Source of the DNA: CAMPJU01 sp046566095
GTDB lineage: Bacteria; Pseudomonadota; Gammaproteobacteria; Xanthomonadales; Xanthomonadaceae
Assembly (NCBI GenBank): GCA_046566095.1
Contig: JBKHXI010000086.1
Span: 1-14,652 of the forward strand
Direction: 5' to 3'
Length of the DNA: 14,652 bases
The notes beneath the pieces are model-generated. The model was not told the DNA's origin, did not search any database, and was given only the letters and a program-made list of their open reading frames with translations. Position 1 is the stretch's first letter, and the number at the start of each line of letters is the position of its first letter. Below are positions 1 through 6,914 of this stretch, in pieces. A program made the translations under genes and the position numbers.

Positions 1-786
1 GCGCCGCAGCTGTTCGACTACAACCGGCAGGGCGCCTGGAACGGCCACATCCCGGTGACCGCGGTGAACTCGTCGATCCTGGTGCTGGCAGCGCTGCTGC
101 ACGGCATGGACCAGGTGGTGTTCTCCAACGAGCGCTCGGCCAGCTACGGCTCCAAGATCGTCGCCCAGGACGGCTCGCTGGCGGCCGAGGTCAACCACCA
201 GTGGTCGAAGGGCTGGGAATTCGAGCAGGCCTTCGGCGACCACCTGCAGCGGCACGTCGCCGCCGACCTGCGCTACTACTCGCTGCTGCGGCCGCTGTCG
301 GAACTGGCGGTGGCGCGCCAGTTCGCCAGGACCGGCCGCTACGACGCGCATTTCTCCAGCTGCAACCGCAACTTCCACATCCTCGGCGAGCGCCCGGTCA
401 GCCGCTGGTGCGGCGTGTGCCCGAAGTGCCAGTTCGTGTTCCTGGCGCTGGCGCCGTTCATGAGCAAGCCGCGGCTGGTCGGGATCCTCGGCCGCAACCT
501 GCTCGACGACCCGGCCCAGGCCGACGGCTTCGACGCGCTGCTCGAGTACCGCAACCACAAGCCGTTCGAATGCGTGGGCGAGGGCCGCGAATCGCGCGCC
601 GCGCTGGCGGCGCTGGCGCAGCGGCCGGAGTGGCGCGAGGACGCGCTGGTGCAGCGCTTCGCGCGCGAGATCCTGCCGCAGCTGGACCCGGCGGACCTGG
701 ACATCGCGGCGCTGCTCGCGCCGGTGGACGAGCACCGCATCCCGCCTGCGCTGTGGGAGCGCCTGCGTGCGCATTTCGCGGCTTGA
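1..786 (+). CDS. murL: UDP-MurNAc-L-Ala-L-Glu epimerase MurL (3' part, start outside window)
   Basis: The gene is open from the first base in frame 1, so its N-terminal part is missing; 261 residues remain of a family I recall as roughly 450 residues. MurL inverts the terminal L-Glu of UDP-MurNAc-L-Ala-L-Glu to D-Glu, in an ATP-dependent cytoplasmic step of peptidoglycan precursor synthesis known from Xanthomonas. The retained part begins with a conserved-looking stretch, NGHIPVTAVNS (codons 14-24). It also has a cysteine cluster, SSCNRNF followed by CGVCPKC, with Cys codons at 361, 409, 418 and 427. The C-terminus is helical and charged. The assignment rests on the protein's character and on the partner gene murD2, whose GTG start lies inside this gene (20-base overlap). 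Such an overlap suggests translational coupling and equal output of the two enzymes. The Cys cluster could bind a metal, but that is inference. Confidence 0.86.
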   Translation, partial: APQLFDYNRQGAWNGHIPVTAVNSSILVLAALLHGMDQVVFSNERSASYGSKIVAQDGSLAAEVNHQWSKGWEFEQAFGDHLQRHVAADLRYYSLLRPLSELAVARQFARTGRYDAHFSSCNRNFHILGERPVSRWCGVCPKCQFVFLALAPFMSKPRLVGILGRNLLDDPAQADGFDALLEYRNHKPFECVGEGRESRAALAALAQRPEWREDALVQRFAREILPQLDPADLDIAALLAPVDEHRIPPALWERLRAHFAA

Positions 787-2185
787 GGCGATCGCCGCCG
801 AAGGCGGCCGGATCGCGCTGTGGGGCTGGGGCCGCGAGGGCCGCGCCGCCCATCGCGCACTGCGCGCGCGGCTGCCGGCGTTGCCGCTGACCCTGCTGTG
901 CGGCGGGGAGGAGGCGGCGCAGGCGCGCGCCGCGGGCGATCGGCTGCTGGCGGTGGAGACCGGAGCCGGCGCCGAGTCGCTGGCGCGCTTCGCGGTGGTG
1001 GTGAAGTCCCCCGGCATCAGCCCCTACCGGCCCGAGGCGCAGGCCGCCGCGGCGCGCGGCACCCGCTTCGTCGGCGGCACCGCGCTGTGGTTCGCCGAGC
1101 ACGCGGGCGCGGGCGGCATCGTGCCCGGCTCGGTCTGCATCACCGGCACCAAGGGCAAGAGCACCACCACCGCGCTGCTGGCGCACCTGCTGCGCGCCGG
1201 CGGCCACCGCACCGCGCTGGCCGGCAACATCGGCCTGCCGCTGCTGGAGCTGCTCGATCCGCAGCCCGCGCCTGTCTACTGGGCGATCGAGCTGTCGAGC
1301 TACCAGACCGGCGACGTCGCCGACAGCGGCGCGCGGCCGCAGGTGGCGGTGGTCACCAACCTGTTCCCGGAACACCTGGACTGGCACGGCAGCGAGGCCC
1401 GTTACCTGGCCGACAAGCTGCGGCTGGTCACCGAGGCGCGCCCGGAGGTGGCGGTGCTCAACGCCGCCGATCCGCGGCTGGCGGCGCTGGAGCTGCCCGA
1501 CTCGCGGGTGCACTGGTACGGGCGCGAGGACGGCTGGCACCTGCGCGGCGACCGCCTGCATCGCGGCGACGAACCGGTGCTGGACACCGCCGGCCTGCCG
1601 CTGCCCGGCCGCCACAACCGCGGCAACCTGTGCGCGGTGCTGGCTGCGATCGAGGCGCTGGGGCTGGACGCGCGCGCGCTGGCGCCGGCCGCGGCCTCGT
1701 TCGCGCCGCTGCCGCACCGGCTGCAGCGGCTGGGCGTGCGCGACGGGATCGAGTACGTGGACGATTCGATCAGCACCACCCCGCACGCCAGCCTGGCGGC
1801 GCTGGACTGCTTCCGCGGGCGACCGGTGGCGCTGCTGGCAGGCGGCCACGACCGCGGCCTGGACTGGCAGGCGTTCGCCGACGCGGTGGCGGCGCGGCCG
1901 CCCGCGGCGATCGTCACCATGGGCGCCACCGGGCCGCGGATCCACGCGCTGCTGGCCCCGCTGGCGGGGGATGCCGGGTTCGCGCTGCACGCCGCCGCCG
2001 ACCTGCCCGAAGCGGTCGCCGCGGCGCGCGCCGCGCTGCCGGACGGCGGCGTGGTGCTGCTGTCACCGGGCGCGCCCAGCTTCGGCGCCTACCGCGACTA
2101 CACCGAGCGCGGCCGCCACTTCGCCGCGCTGGCCGGCTTCGACCCGCGCGCGAGCGGCGCGATCCCGGGCCTGGGCATCGCCTGA
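767..2185 (+). CDS. murD2: UDP-N-acetylmuramoyl-L-alanine--L-glutamate ligase MurD2
   Basis: This 472-residue cytoplasmic Mur ligase is predicted to join L-glutamate, rather than D-glutamate, to UDP-MurNAc-L-Ala using ATP; MurL then epimerises the product. Visible parts are an N-terminal nucleotide-substrate domain with GWGREG near residues 20-25, the ATP P-loop GTKGKSTTT at 127-135, and the central-domain motif NLFPEHLDWHGS. Lys217 in YLADKLRL sits where Mur ligases carry the carbamylated lysine. The C-terminal domain contains DDSISTTP at 332-339 and LSPGAPSFGAYRDYTERGRHF-like residues near the end. Classical MurD has DSKATN at the first of these sites, so the substitution supports MurD2. 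The GTG start at 767 is preceded by GGGAG (755-759) at 7-base spacing. This start overlaps the end of murL by 20 bases, so the two genes are probably co-transcribed and coupled. Confidence 0.92.
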   Translation: MRISRLEAIAAEGGRIALWGWGREGRAAHRALRARLPALPLTLLCGGEEAAQARAAGDRLLAVETGAGAESLARFAVVVKSPGISPYRPEAQAAAARGTRFVGGTALWFAEHAGAGGIVPGSVCITGTKGKSTTTALLAHLLRAGGHRTALAGNIGLPLLELLDPQPAPVYWAIELSSYQTGDVADSGARPQVAVVTNLFPEHLDWHGSEARYLADKLRLVTEARPEVAVLNAADPRLAALELPDSRVHWYGREDGWHLRGDRLHRGDEPVLDTAGLPLPGRHNRGNLCAVLAAIEALGLDARALAPAAASFAPLPHRLQRLGVRDGIEYVDDSISTTPHASLAALDCFRGRPVALLAGGHDRGLDWQAFADAVAARPPAAIVTMGATGPRIHALLAPLAGDAGFALHAAADLPEAVAAARAALPDGGVVLLSPGAPSFGAYRDYTERGRHFAALAGFDPRASGAIPGLGIA

Positions 2186-2259
2186 CCGCGGCCGGTTCAC
2201 GCACGGCGAACGCCGCGCGGGCCAGGCTCGGATCCCGACCCCGCCCGCCGGAGACCGCC

Positions 2260-3048
2260 ATGCGTCGCCTCGCCCTGCTGTCCCTGCTGTGCCTGGCCGC
2301 CGCGCCCGCGTTCGCAGCCATGCGCGTCGAGCCGGTCGACTGGGAGATCGACGGCGCCCGCTACGCCGGGTTCCTGGTGTACGACGACGCCTCGCCGGCG
2401 CAGCGGCCCGGGCTGGTGATGGTGCCGAACTGGCGCGGCGTCGACGATGCGGCGGTCGACAAGGCGCGGGCCATCGCCGGCGGGGACTACGTGGTGCTGG
2501 TCGCCGACCTGTACGGCGCCCAGGTCCGGCCCAGGGACAATGCCGAGGCCGGCCGCGCCGCCGCGCCCCTGCGCCAGGACCGGCCGGAGATGCGCAGGCG
2601 CATGCGCCGGGCGGTGGAGGCGCTGGCCGCGCAGGCGGGCAGGGCGCCGCTGGACCCGGCGCGGATCGGCGCTTTCGGCTACTGCTTCGGCGGCACCGCG
2701 GTGCTGGAACTGGCGCGCGACGGCGCGGACCTGGCCGGCGTGGCCAGCCTGCACGGCGGACTGGGGACGCCGCTTCCGGCGCGGCCGGGCGCGGTGAAGG
2801 CCTCGGTGCTGGTGCTCAACGGCGCCGACGACCGCGCCGTCGGCGACCAGGACATCCTCGCCTTCCAGGAGGAGATGGACGCGGCCGGGGCCGACTGGCA
2901 GTTCGTCAACTTTTCCGGCGCAGTGCACTGCTTCGCAGAGCCGGACGCGGGCGACGATCCCGAGAGCAACTGCCGCTACCACGAGCGCTCGGCGCGGCGC
3001 GCGCACCGGATGCTGCACGACTTCTTCCGGGAGCGCTTCGCACGCTAG
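2260..3048 (+). CDS. dienelactone hydrolase family protein, predicted exported
   Basis: This 262-residue alpha/beta-hydrolase has the cysteine nucleophile typical of the dienelactone hydrolase family. Cys142 lies in GYCFGG, the acidic residue is Asp190 or Asp191 in LNGADDRAV, and His223 lies in SGAVHCFAEP. VPNWRG near residues 55-60 would provide the oxyanion region. The first 19-20 residues (MRRLALLSLLCLAAAPAFA) have a basic start, a hydrophobic core and an AFA cleavage site, so they look like a Sec signal peptide. Classical dienelactone hydrolases act in the cytoplasm, so the true substrate is probably an unidentified ester or lactone in the periplasm. The ATG is supported by GGAG at 2250-2253, six bases upstream. 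It follows murD2 by 74 bases with no clear terminator between them, and ends facing ispB. Confidence 0.85.
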   Translation: MRRLALLSLLCLAAAPAFAAMRVEPVDWEIDGARYAGFLVYDDASPAQRPGLVMVPNWRGVDDAAVDKARAIAGGDYVVLVADLYGAQVRPRDNAEAGRAAAPLRQDRPEMRRRMRRAVEALAAQAGRAPLDPARIGAFGYCFGGTAVLELARDGADLAGVASLHGGLGTPLPARPGAVKASVLVLNGADDRAVGDQDILAFQEEMDAAGADWQFVNFSGAVHCFAEPDAGDDPESNCRYHERSARRAHRMLHDFFRERFAR

Positions 3049-3116
3049 GTCGTCGTTACCCGCGCAGTGCAGCGCATGGGTTGCGTCCGGTCTCGTAGGG
3101 ATCGCGCCGTCTCCGG

Positions 3117-4115
3117 TCAGCGGTCGCGCTCGACCGCGTGGCGTGCCAGCCCGCGCAGCCCCGCAACCGCCTCGTTGTCCTCGAATTCTGCCAGCGCCGC
3201 TTCGGCCGCTCGGGCGTAGTCTAGGGCCCGGTCGCGGCTGTAGCCGAGGCTGCCGGCCGCGTCGATCGCGGCGAGCACCTCCGGCAATGCGTCCACTTCG
3301 CCATGCTCGACGATGGCCCGCAGACGCGCGCGGCGGTCGGGGCCGGCATGGGCCATGGCGTGGATCAGCGGCAGCGTGGCCTTGCCCTCGGCGAGGTCGT
3401 CGCCCAGGTTCTTGCCCAGCGCCGTGGCGTCGGCCGCGTAGTCGAGCACGTCGTCGGCCACCTGGAAGGCGTAGCCGAGGTTGAGGCCGTAGGCGTGCAG
3501 CGCGTCGCAGGCGCCGGCATCGGCGCCGGCCAGCAGCCCGCCCAGGCGCGTGGCGGCGGCGAACAGCACCGCGGTCTTGCGCTCGATCACCCGCAGGTAG
3601 GCGGCCTCGTCGGTGTCGGGGTTGCGCACGTGCAGCAGCTGCAGGACCTCGCCCTCGGCGATCGCGTTGGTGGTGTCTGCGAGGATCCGCATCACCTCCA
3701 TCCGCTCGAGCTCGACCATCAGCTGGAAACTGCGCGAGTACAGGAAGTCGCCGACCAGCACGCTGGCCGAATTGCCGAACACCGAATTGGCGGTGCTGCG
3801 GCCGCGACGCAGCTCGGAGGCGTCGACCACGTCGTCGTGCAGCAGGGTGGCGGTGTGGATGAACTCGATCACCGCCGCCAGCTGCAGCGCGTCCGGGCCG
3901 CGATGGCCGCAGGCGCGCGCGGCCAGCAGCAGCAGCATCGGCCGCAGCCGCTTGCCGCCGGCGCCGACGATGTACTCGGCGACCTGGTTGACCAGACTCA
4001 CCTCCGAGGCCAGGCGGCGGCGGATCAGCGCGTCGACCCCGGCCATGTCCTCGCGCACCAGCGCCTGGACCTCCGGCAGGGACAGGGCGGCGGGGGGCGT
4101 GGGGCGGGAGTCCAT
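3117..4115 (-). CDS. ispB: octaprenyl diphosphate synthase (trans-polyprenyl synthase)
   Basis: This 332-residue all-helical prenyltransferase condenses isopentenyl diphosphate onto farnesyl diphosphate to build the long side chain of ubiquinone. It has the complete family signature: GGKRLRP at 53-59, which binds isopentenyl diphosphate; the first aspartate motif LLHDDVVD with D94, D95 and D98; and the second aspartate motif FQVADDVLDY with D221, D222 and D225. GEVLQL and KTAVLF lie between them. Length is normal for IspB-type enzymes; the exact chain length (C40 expected for ubiquinone-8) is inferred from the presumed taxon. It is transcribed away from ssb. A TATAAT box on the minus strand (4147-4142) lies about 27 bases upstream of the ATG. 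No good Shine-Dalgarno sequence precedes the start, so translation may begin from a short leader with weak ribosome binding. Confidence 0.93.
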   Translation of the reverse strand: MDSRPTPPAALSLPEVQALVREDMAGVDALIRRRLASEVSLVNQVAEYIVGAGGKRLRPMLLLLAARACGHRGPDALQLAAVIEFIHTATLLHDDVVDASELRRGRSTANSVFGNSASVLVGDFLYSRSFQLMVELERMEVMRILADTTNAIAEGEVLQLLHVRNPDTDEAAYLRVIERKTAVLFAAATRLGGLLAGADAGACDALHAYGLNLGYAFQVADDVLDYAADATALGKNLGDDLAEGKATLPLIHAMAHAGPDRRARLRAIVEHGEVDALPEVLAAIDAAGSLGYSRDRALDYARAAEAALAEFEDNEAVAGLRGLARHAVERDR

Positions 4116-4141
4116 GCGCGCTCTGGCGGGGGCGAACGCGG

Positions 4142-4147
4142 ATTATA
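4142..4147 (-). promoter_or_regulatory. -10 box of the ispB promoter
   Basis: Read on the minus strand the six bases are TATAAT, a perfect sigma-70 -10 hexamer, about 27 bases upstream of the ispB ATG. No convincing -35 hexamer is seen at 16-18 base spacing. In such GC-rich DNA a perfect match upstream of a gene start is unlikely by chance. It shares the string CTATAATCC with the ssb promoter on the other strand. Confidence 0.7.
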
Positions 4148-4222
4148 GGCGCCGGTCCGCGCGGATGCGGGGTTTTCCGACATGCCGGCGCGGCGCGATC
4201 CGGTGGCGCCGGGGGCGGCGGC

Positions 4223-4228
4223 TATAAT
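4223..4228 (+). promoter_or_regulatory. -10 box of the ssb promoter
   Basis: TATAAT lies 46 bases before the ssb ATG, in the context GGCTATAATCC, and predicts transcription starting near 4235 with a leader of about 40 bases. The expected -35 region (around 4199-4206) shows no TTGACA-like sequence, so the promoter may depend on the -10 box or on an activator. Confidence 0.72.
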
Positions 4229-4239
4229 CCAATCCCCTT

Positions 4240-4254
4240 GCCCGGCTCCCGGGC
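4240..4254 (+). other. hairpin in the ssb leader
   Basis: GCCCGG (4240-4245) and CCGGGC (4249-4254) form a perfect 6-bp stem around the three-base loop CTC. It lies between the -10 box and the ATG, ending 20 bases upstream of the start codon. It would be present in the ssb mRNA leader and could affect mRNA stability or translation, but no function can be assigned. Confidence 0.4.
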
Positions 4255-4274
4255 GTCACCGGACGAGAACACCC

Positions 4275-4739
4275 ATGGCCCGCGGCATCAACAAGGCGAT
4301 CCTGGTCGGCAACCTCGGCAACGACCCGGAAACCAGGTACACCCAGGGCGGCATGGCGATCACCAAGATCAGCCTGGCCACCACCAGCGTGCGCAAGACC
4401 AAGGAAGGCGAGACCAAGGAGGAGACCCAGTGGCACCGGGTGACCTTCTTCGGCAAGCTCGGCGAGATCGCCGCCGAGTACCTGCGCAAGGGCTCGCAGG
4501 TCTACGTCGAAGGCGAGATCCGCTACGACAAGTACACCGGCTCGGACGGGGTGGAAAAGTACTTCACCGAGATCGTCGCCAACGAGATGCAGATGCTCGG
4601 CGGTCGCGGCGAGGGCGGCGGCGGACCGCGGCCGCAGCGCGCGCCCGCGCGCGAGGACGCGCCGGCGCGCGGCGAGTCCCGCCCCGCGGCGGTCAAGGAC
4701 CACGCCGGCGACTTCGACGACGACGACATCCCGTTCTGA
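4275..4739 (+). CDS. ssb: single-stranded DNA-binding protein SSB
   Basis: This 154-residue SSB coats single-stranded DNA during replication, recombination and repair, normally as a homotetramer. The N-terminal OB-fold (about residues 1-110) starts with ARGINKAILVGNLGNDPE, followed by QWHRVTFFGKLGEIAAEYL and VYVEGEIRYDKY, all typical of the family. A Gly/Pro/Arg-rich disordered linker (about 113-143) leads to the acidic tip DFDDDDIPF, the conserved peptide that recruits partner proteins such as exonuclease I, RecO and PriA. Length is slightly short of the E. coli protein (about 178 residues), mainly in the linker. The ATG at 4275 gives the canonical N-terminus, and only a weak GGACGAG-like ribosome site precedes it. 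It is probably a single-gene unit driven by the TATAAT box at 4223. Confidence 0.96.
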   Translation: MARGINKAILVGNLGNDPETRYTQGGMAITKISLATTSVRKTKEGETKEETQWHRVTFFGKLGEIAAEYLRKGSQVYVEGEIRYDKYTGSDGVEKYFTEIVANEMQMLGGRGEGGGGPRPQRAPAREDAPARGESRPAAVKDHAGDFDDDDIPF

Positions 4740-4780
4740 GGCGCCTTCCCGGCAAGCTCCCTCGACCATCGCATTCCGTT

Positions 4781-4866
4781 GTCATTCCGAACGCAGTGAG
4801 GAATCCTCCCGTACGCAGATCCTTTGCCTCGTCCACGACAGGGCGAAAGGCTTCGACTGGGACGAC
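4781..4866. repeat. palindromic repeat-like element between ssb and rmlB
   Basis: The stretch starts with GTCATTCCGAACGCAGTGAG and continues into GAATCC, a wording I recognise as that of dispersed intergenic repeats in many proteobacteria. Its ends, GTCATTCC (4781-4788) and GGGACGAC (4859-4866), can pair with one mismatch and one wobble. Inside lies a hairpin at 4821-4850, CCTTTGCCTCG with CGACAGGGCGAAAGG, having one or two bulges. ATTCC/GGAAT near the left end forms a further small stem. No open reading frame with coding character covers it. One copy only is present in the window, so repetition in the genome is inferred. The hairpin lacks a T-run and is not a standard terminator, though it could still limit read-through from ssb. 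Confidence 0.5.
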
Positions 4867-4896
4867 GGCTTCCTGTGAAGACGTCCCGGGCCGGCG

Positions 4897-4916
4897 CATC
4901 GGCCGCTCGCCCGATG
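4897..4916 (+). other. hairpin upstream of rmlB
   Basis: CATCGG (4897-4902) and CCGATG (4911-4916) make a perfect 6-bp stem with an eight-base loop, 49 bases upstream of the rmlB start. The rest of 4867-4954 shows no clear -35/-10 pair, so the rml promoter is not located. The hairpin may belong to the leader or be an operator-like palindrome. Confidence 0.3.
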
Positions 4917-4954
4917 AGGGTGGCATTCAGGAGCACCCTTCGACCATCCCCGAC

Positions 4955-4961
4955 AAGGAGG
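4955..4961 (+). promoter_or_regulatory. strong Shine-Dalgarno site that fixes the GTG start of rmlB
   Basis: AAGGAGG is a full anti-Shine-Dalgarno match ending four bases before the GTG at 4966. It is the best ribosome site seen in the window. It supports the GTG start, which places the Rossmann motif at the usual distance from the N-terminus. Confidence 0.75.
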
Positions 4962-4965
4962 TTTC

Positions 4966-6024
4966 GTGACGACCTGGCTCGTGACCGGCGGCGCCGGTTT
5001 CATCGGCGGCAATTTCGTGCTGGAGGCGGTGGCCTCGGGCGTACGCGTGGTCAACCTCGACGCGCTCACCTACGCCGGCAACCTCGACACGCTGTCCTCG
5101 CTGGACGGCAACCCGGACCACGTGTTCGTGCACGGCGACATCGGCGATGCCGGCCTGGTGCGGCGGCTGCTGGCCGAGCACCGGCCGGACGCGATCGTCA
5201 ACTTCGCCGCCGAGAGCCACGTCGACCGCTCGATCGACGGTCCCGCCGCGTTCGTGCAGACCAACGTGGTCGGCACCCTGGCGCTGCTGGAATGCGCGCG
5301 CGACCACTGGCGCGGGCTCGAGGGCGAGGCGAAGCAGGCGTTCCGCTTCCTGCACGTGTCCACGGACGAGGTCTACGGATCGCTGGGCGAGACCGGGAAG
5401 TTCACCGAAACCACCCCATATGCCCCCAATTCGCCGTACTCGGCGTCGAAGGCCGCGTCCGACCACCTGGTGCGCGCCTTCCACCACACCTACGGGCTGC
5501 CGGTGCTGACCACCAACTGCTCCAACAACTACGGTCCGTACCAGTTCCCGGAAAAACTCATCCCGCTGATCATCGCCAGGGCGCTGGCCGGGGAGCCGCT
5601 GCCGGTCTACGGCGACGGCCGCAACGTGCGCGACTGGCTGTACGTAGGCGACCACTGCGCCGCGATCCGCGCCGTGCTCGAACGCGGCCGGGCCGGCGAG
5701 ACCTACAACGTCGGCGGCGACGCCGAGCGCGAGAACATCGTGGTGGTCGAGACATTGTGCCGGCTGCTGGACGAGCGCCGCCCGCGCAGCGACGGCAAGC
5801 CCAGGTTCTCGCAGGTGACCTACGTCGCCGACCGTCCCGGACACGACCGCCGCTACGCGATCGACGCCGGCAAGATCCAGCGCGAGCTGGGCTGGAAGCC
5901 GGCGCACAGCTTCGAGCAGGGCATGGCCGATACCGTGGACTGGTACCTGGCGAACCAGGACTGGGTCGCGCGCGTGCTCGACGGCAGCTACCGGCTCGAG
6001 CGCATCGGCGGGGTGGCGGCATGA
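4966..6024 (+). CDS. rmlB: dTDP-glucose 4,6-dehydratase RmlB
   Basis: This 352-residue enzyme performs the second step of dTDP-L-rhamnose synthesis, converting dTDP-glucose to dTDP-4-keto-6-deoxyglucose with bound NAD. It is an extended short-chain dehydrogenase: the Rossmann motif TGGAGFIGG is at 7-15, VNFAAESHVDRSI at 78-90, the catalytic triplet Thr133-Asp134-Glu135 in STDEVYG, and the Tyr158/Lys162 pair in PYSASK. Further family residues are NCSNNYGPYQFPEKLIP and VYGDGRNVRDWLYVGDH. Length is normal. Translation starts at GTG 4966 behind AAGGAGG. It is the first gene of the rmlBACD operon and its stop overlaps the rmlA start by four bases (ATGA). No promoter is evident, so transcription begins somewhere in the preceding gap or reads through from ssb. 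Confidence 0.97.
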   Translation: MTTWLVTGGAGFIGGNFVLEAVASGVRVVNLDALTYAGNLDTLSSLDGNPDHVFVHGDIGDAGLVRRLLAEHRPDAIVNFAAESHVDRSIDGPAAFVQTNVVGTLALLECARDHWRGLEGEAKQAFRFLHVSTDEVYGSLGETGKFTETTPYAPNSPYSASKAASDHLVRAFHHTYGLPVLTTNCSNNYGPYQFPEKLIPLIIARALAGEPLPVYGDGRNVRDWLYVGDHCAAIRAVLERGRAGETYNVGGDAERENIVVVETLCRLLDERRPRSDGKPRFSQVTYVADRPGHDRRYAIDAGKIQRELGWKPAHSFEQGMADTVDWYLANQDWVARVLDGSYRLERIGGVAA

Positions 6025-6914
6025 GCGCGACCGGGCGCAAGGGCATCATCCTCGCCGGCGGTTCCGGCACCCGGCTGTACCCGCTGACCCAGTCGATCAG
6101 CAAGCAGCTGCTGCCGGTCTACGACAAGCCGATGATCTACTACCCGCTCAGCGTGCTGATGCTGGCCGGCATCCGCGAGGTGCTGGTGATCAACACCCCG
6201 CACGAGCAGGAACTGTTCCGCAGGCTGCTGGGCGACGGCTCGCAGTGGGGCATGAAGATCGAGTACGCCGTGCAGCCGAGCCCGGACGGCCTCGCCCAGG
6301 CCTTCCTGATCGGCCAGGCGTTCCTCGCCGGCGGCCCGAGCTGCCTGGTGCTGGGCGACAACATCTTCCACGGCCACGGCATGAGCGAGATGCTGGCCCG
6401 CGCCGACGCGCGCGAACGCGGCGCGACCGTGTTCGGCTACTGGGTCTCGGATCCGCAGCGCTACGGCGTGGCCGACTTCGACGCCAGCGGCCGGGTGGTC
6501 GGGCTCGAGGAGAAGCCGGCCAACCCGAAGTCGAACTATGCCGTCACCGGCCTGTACTTCTACGACGGCCGCGCCCCGGAATTCGCGGCGCGGCTCGAGC
6601 CCTCCGCCCGCGGCGAGCTGGAGATCACCGACCTCAACCGCTGCTACCTCGACGAGGGCAGCCTGCATCTGGAGCAGCTCGGTCGCGGCTACGCCTGGCT
6701 CGACACCGGCACCCATCGTTCGCTGCTGGAGGCCTCGACCTTCATCGAGACCATCGAGGCGCGCCAGGGCCTGCGGGTCTGCTGCCCGGAGGAGATCGCC
6801 TGGAGCCAGGGCTGGATCGACGACGCGCAGCTGCAGGCGCTGGCCGAACCGCTGGCCAAGAACGGTTACGGGCGCTATCTCAAGTCCCTGGTCTCGCGCG
6901 GGGTGGTGCGGTGA
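6021..6914 (+). CDS. rmlA: glucose-1-phosphate thymidylyltransferase RmlA
   Basis: This 297-residue nucleotidyltransferase makes dTDP-glucose from dTTP and glucose-1-phosphate, the entry step of the rhamnose pathway, and in characterised homologues is inhibited by dTDP-rhamnose. The signature GIILAGGSGTRLYPLT (about 8-23) is followed by Lys28 in SKQLLPVYDKPM, the nucleotide and metal-binding region. Further conserved parts are YAVQPSPDGLAQAF, VLGDNIFHGHG, VVGLEEKPANPKSNYAVTG and GYAWLDTGTH. The C-terminal region with PEEIAWSQGWI and KNGYGRYL is typical of the short RmlA type. The ATG overlaps the rmlB stop, and its own stop overlaps the GTG of rmlC, so it is embedded in a tightly coupled operon. 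Confidence 0.97.
   Translation: MSATGRKGIILAGGSGTRLYPLTQSISKQLLPVYDKPMIYYPLSVLMLAGIREVLVINTPHEQELFRRLLGDGSQWGMKIEYAVQPSPDGLAQAFLIGQAFLAGGPSCLVLGDNIFHGHGMSEMLARADARERGATVFGYWVSDPQRYGVADFDASGRVVGLEEKPANPKSNYAVTGLYFYDGRAPEFAARLEPSARGELEITDLNRCYLDEGSLHLEQLGRGYAWLDTGTHRSLLEASTFIETIEARQGLRVCCPEEIAWSQGWIDDAQLQALAEPLAKNGYGRYLKSLVSRGVVR

Noticed and set aside
458..1990. 510-codon open frame on the minus strand across murL/murD2
   Set aside because: It is antisense to two well-supported genes and its translation is Arg/Gln/Ala-rich with no domain. Long antisense frames are expected in DNA with high G/C at third codon positions.
3049..3116. Search for a bidirectional terminator between the convergent dienelactone-hydrolase gene and ispB
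   Set aside because: Only 4-base GCGC pairings are visible and there is no T-run on either strand.
4782..4965. Short open frames on both strands in the ssb-rmlB gap
   Set aside because: They have no ribosome site, run into neighbouring genes and coincide with the palindromic element; they show no protein-like character.
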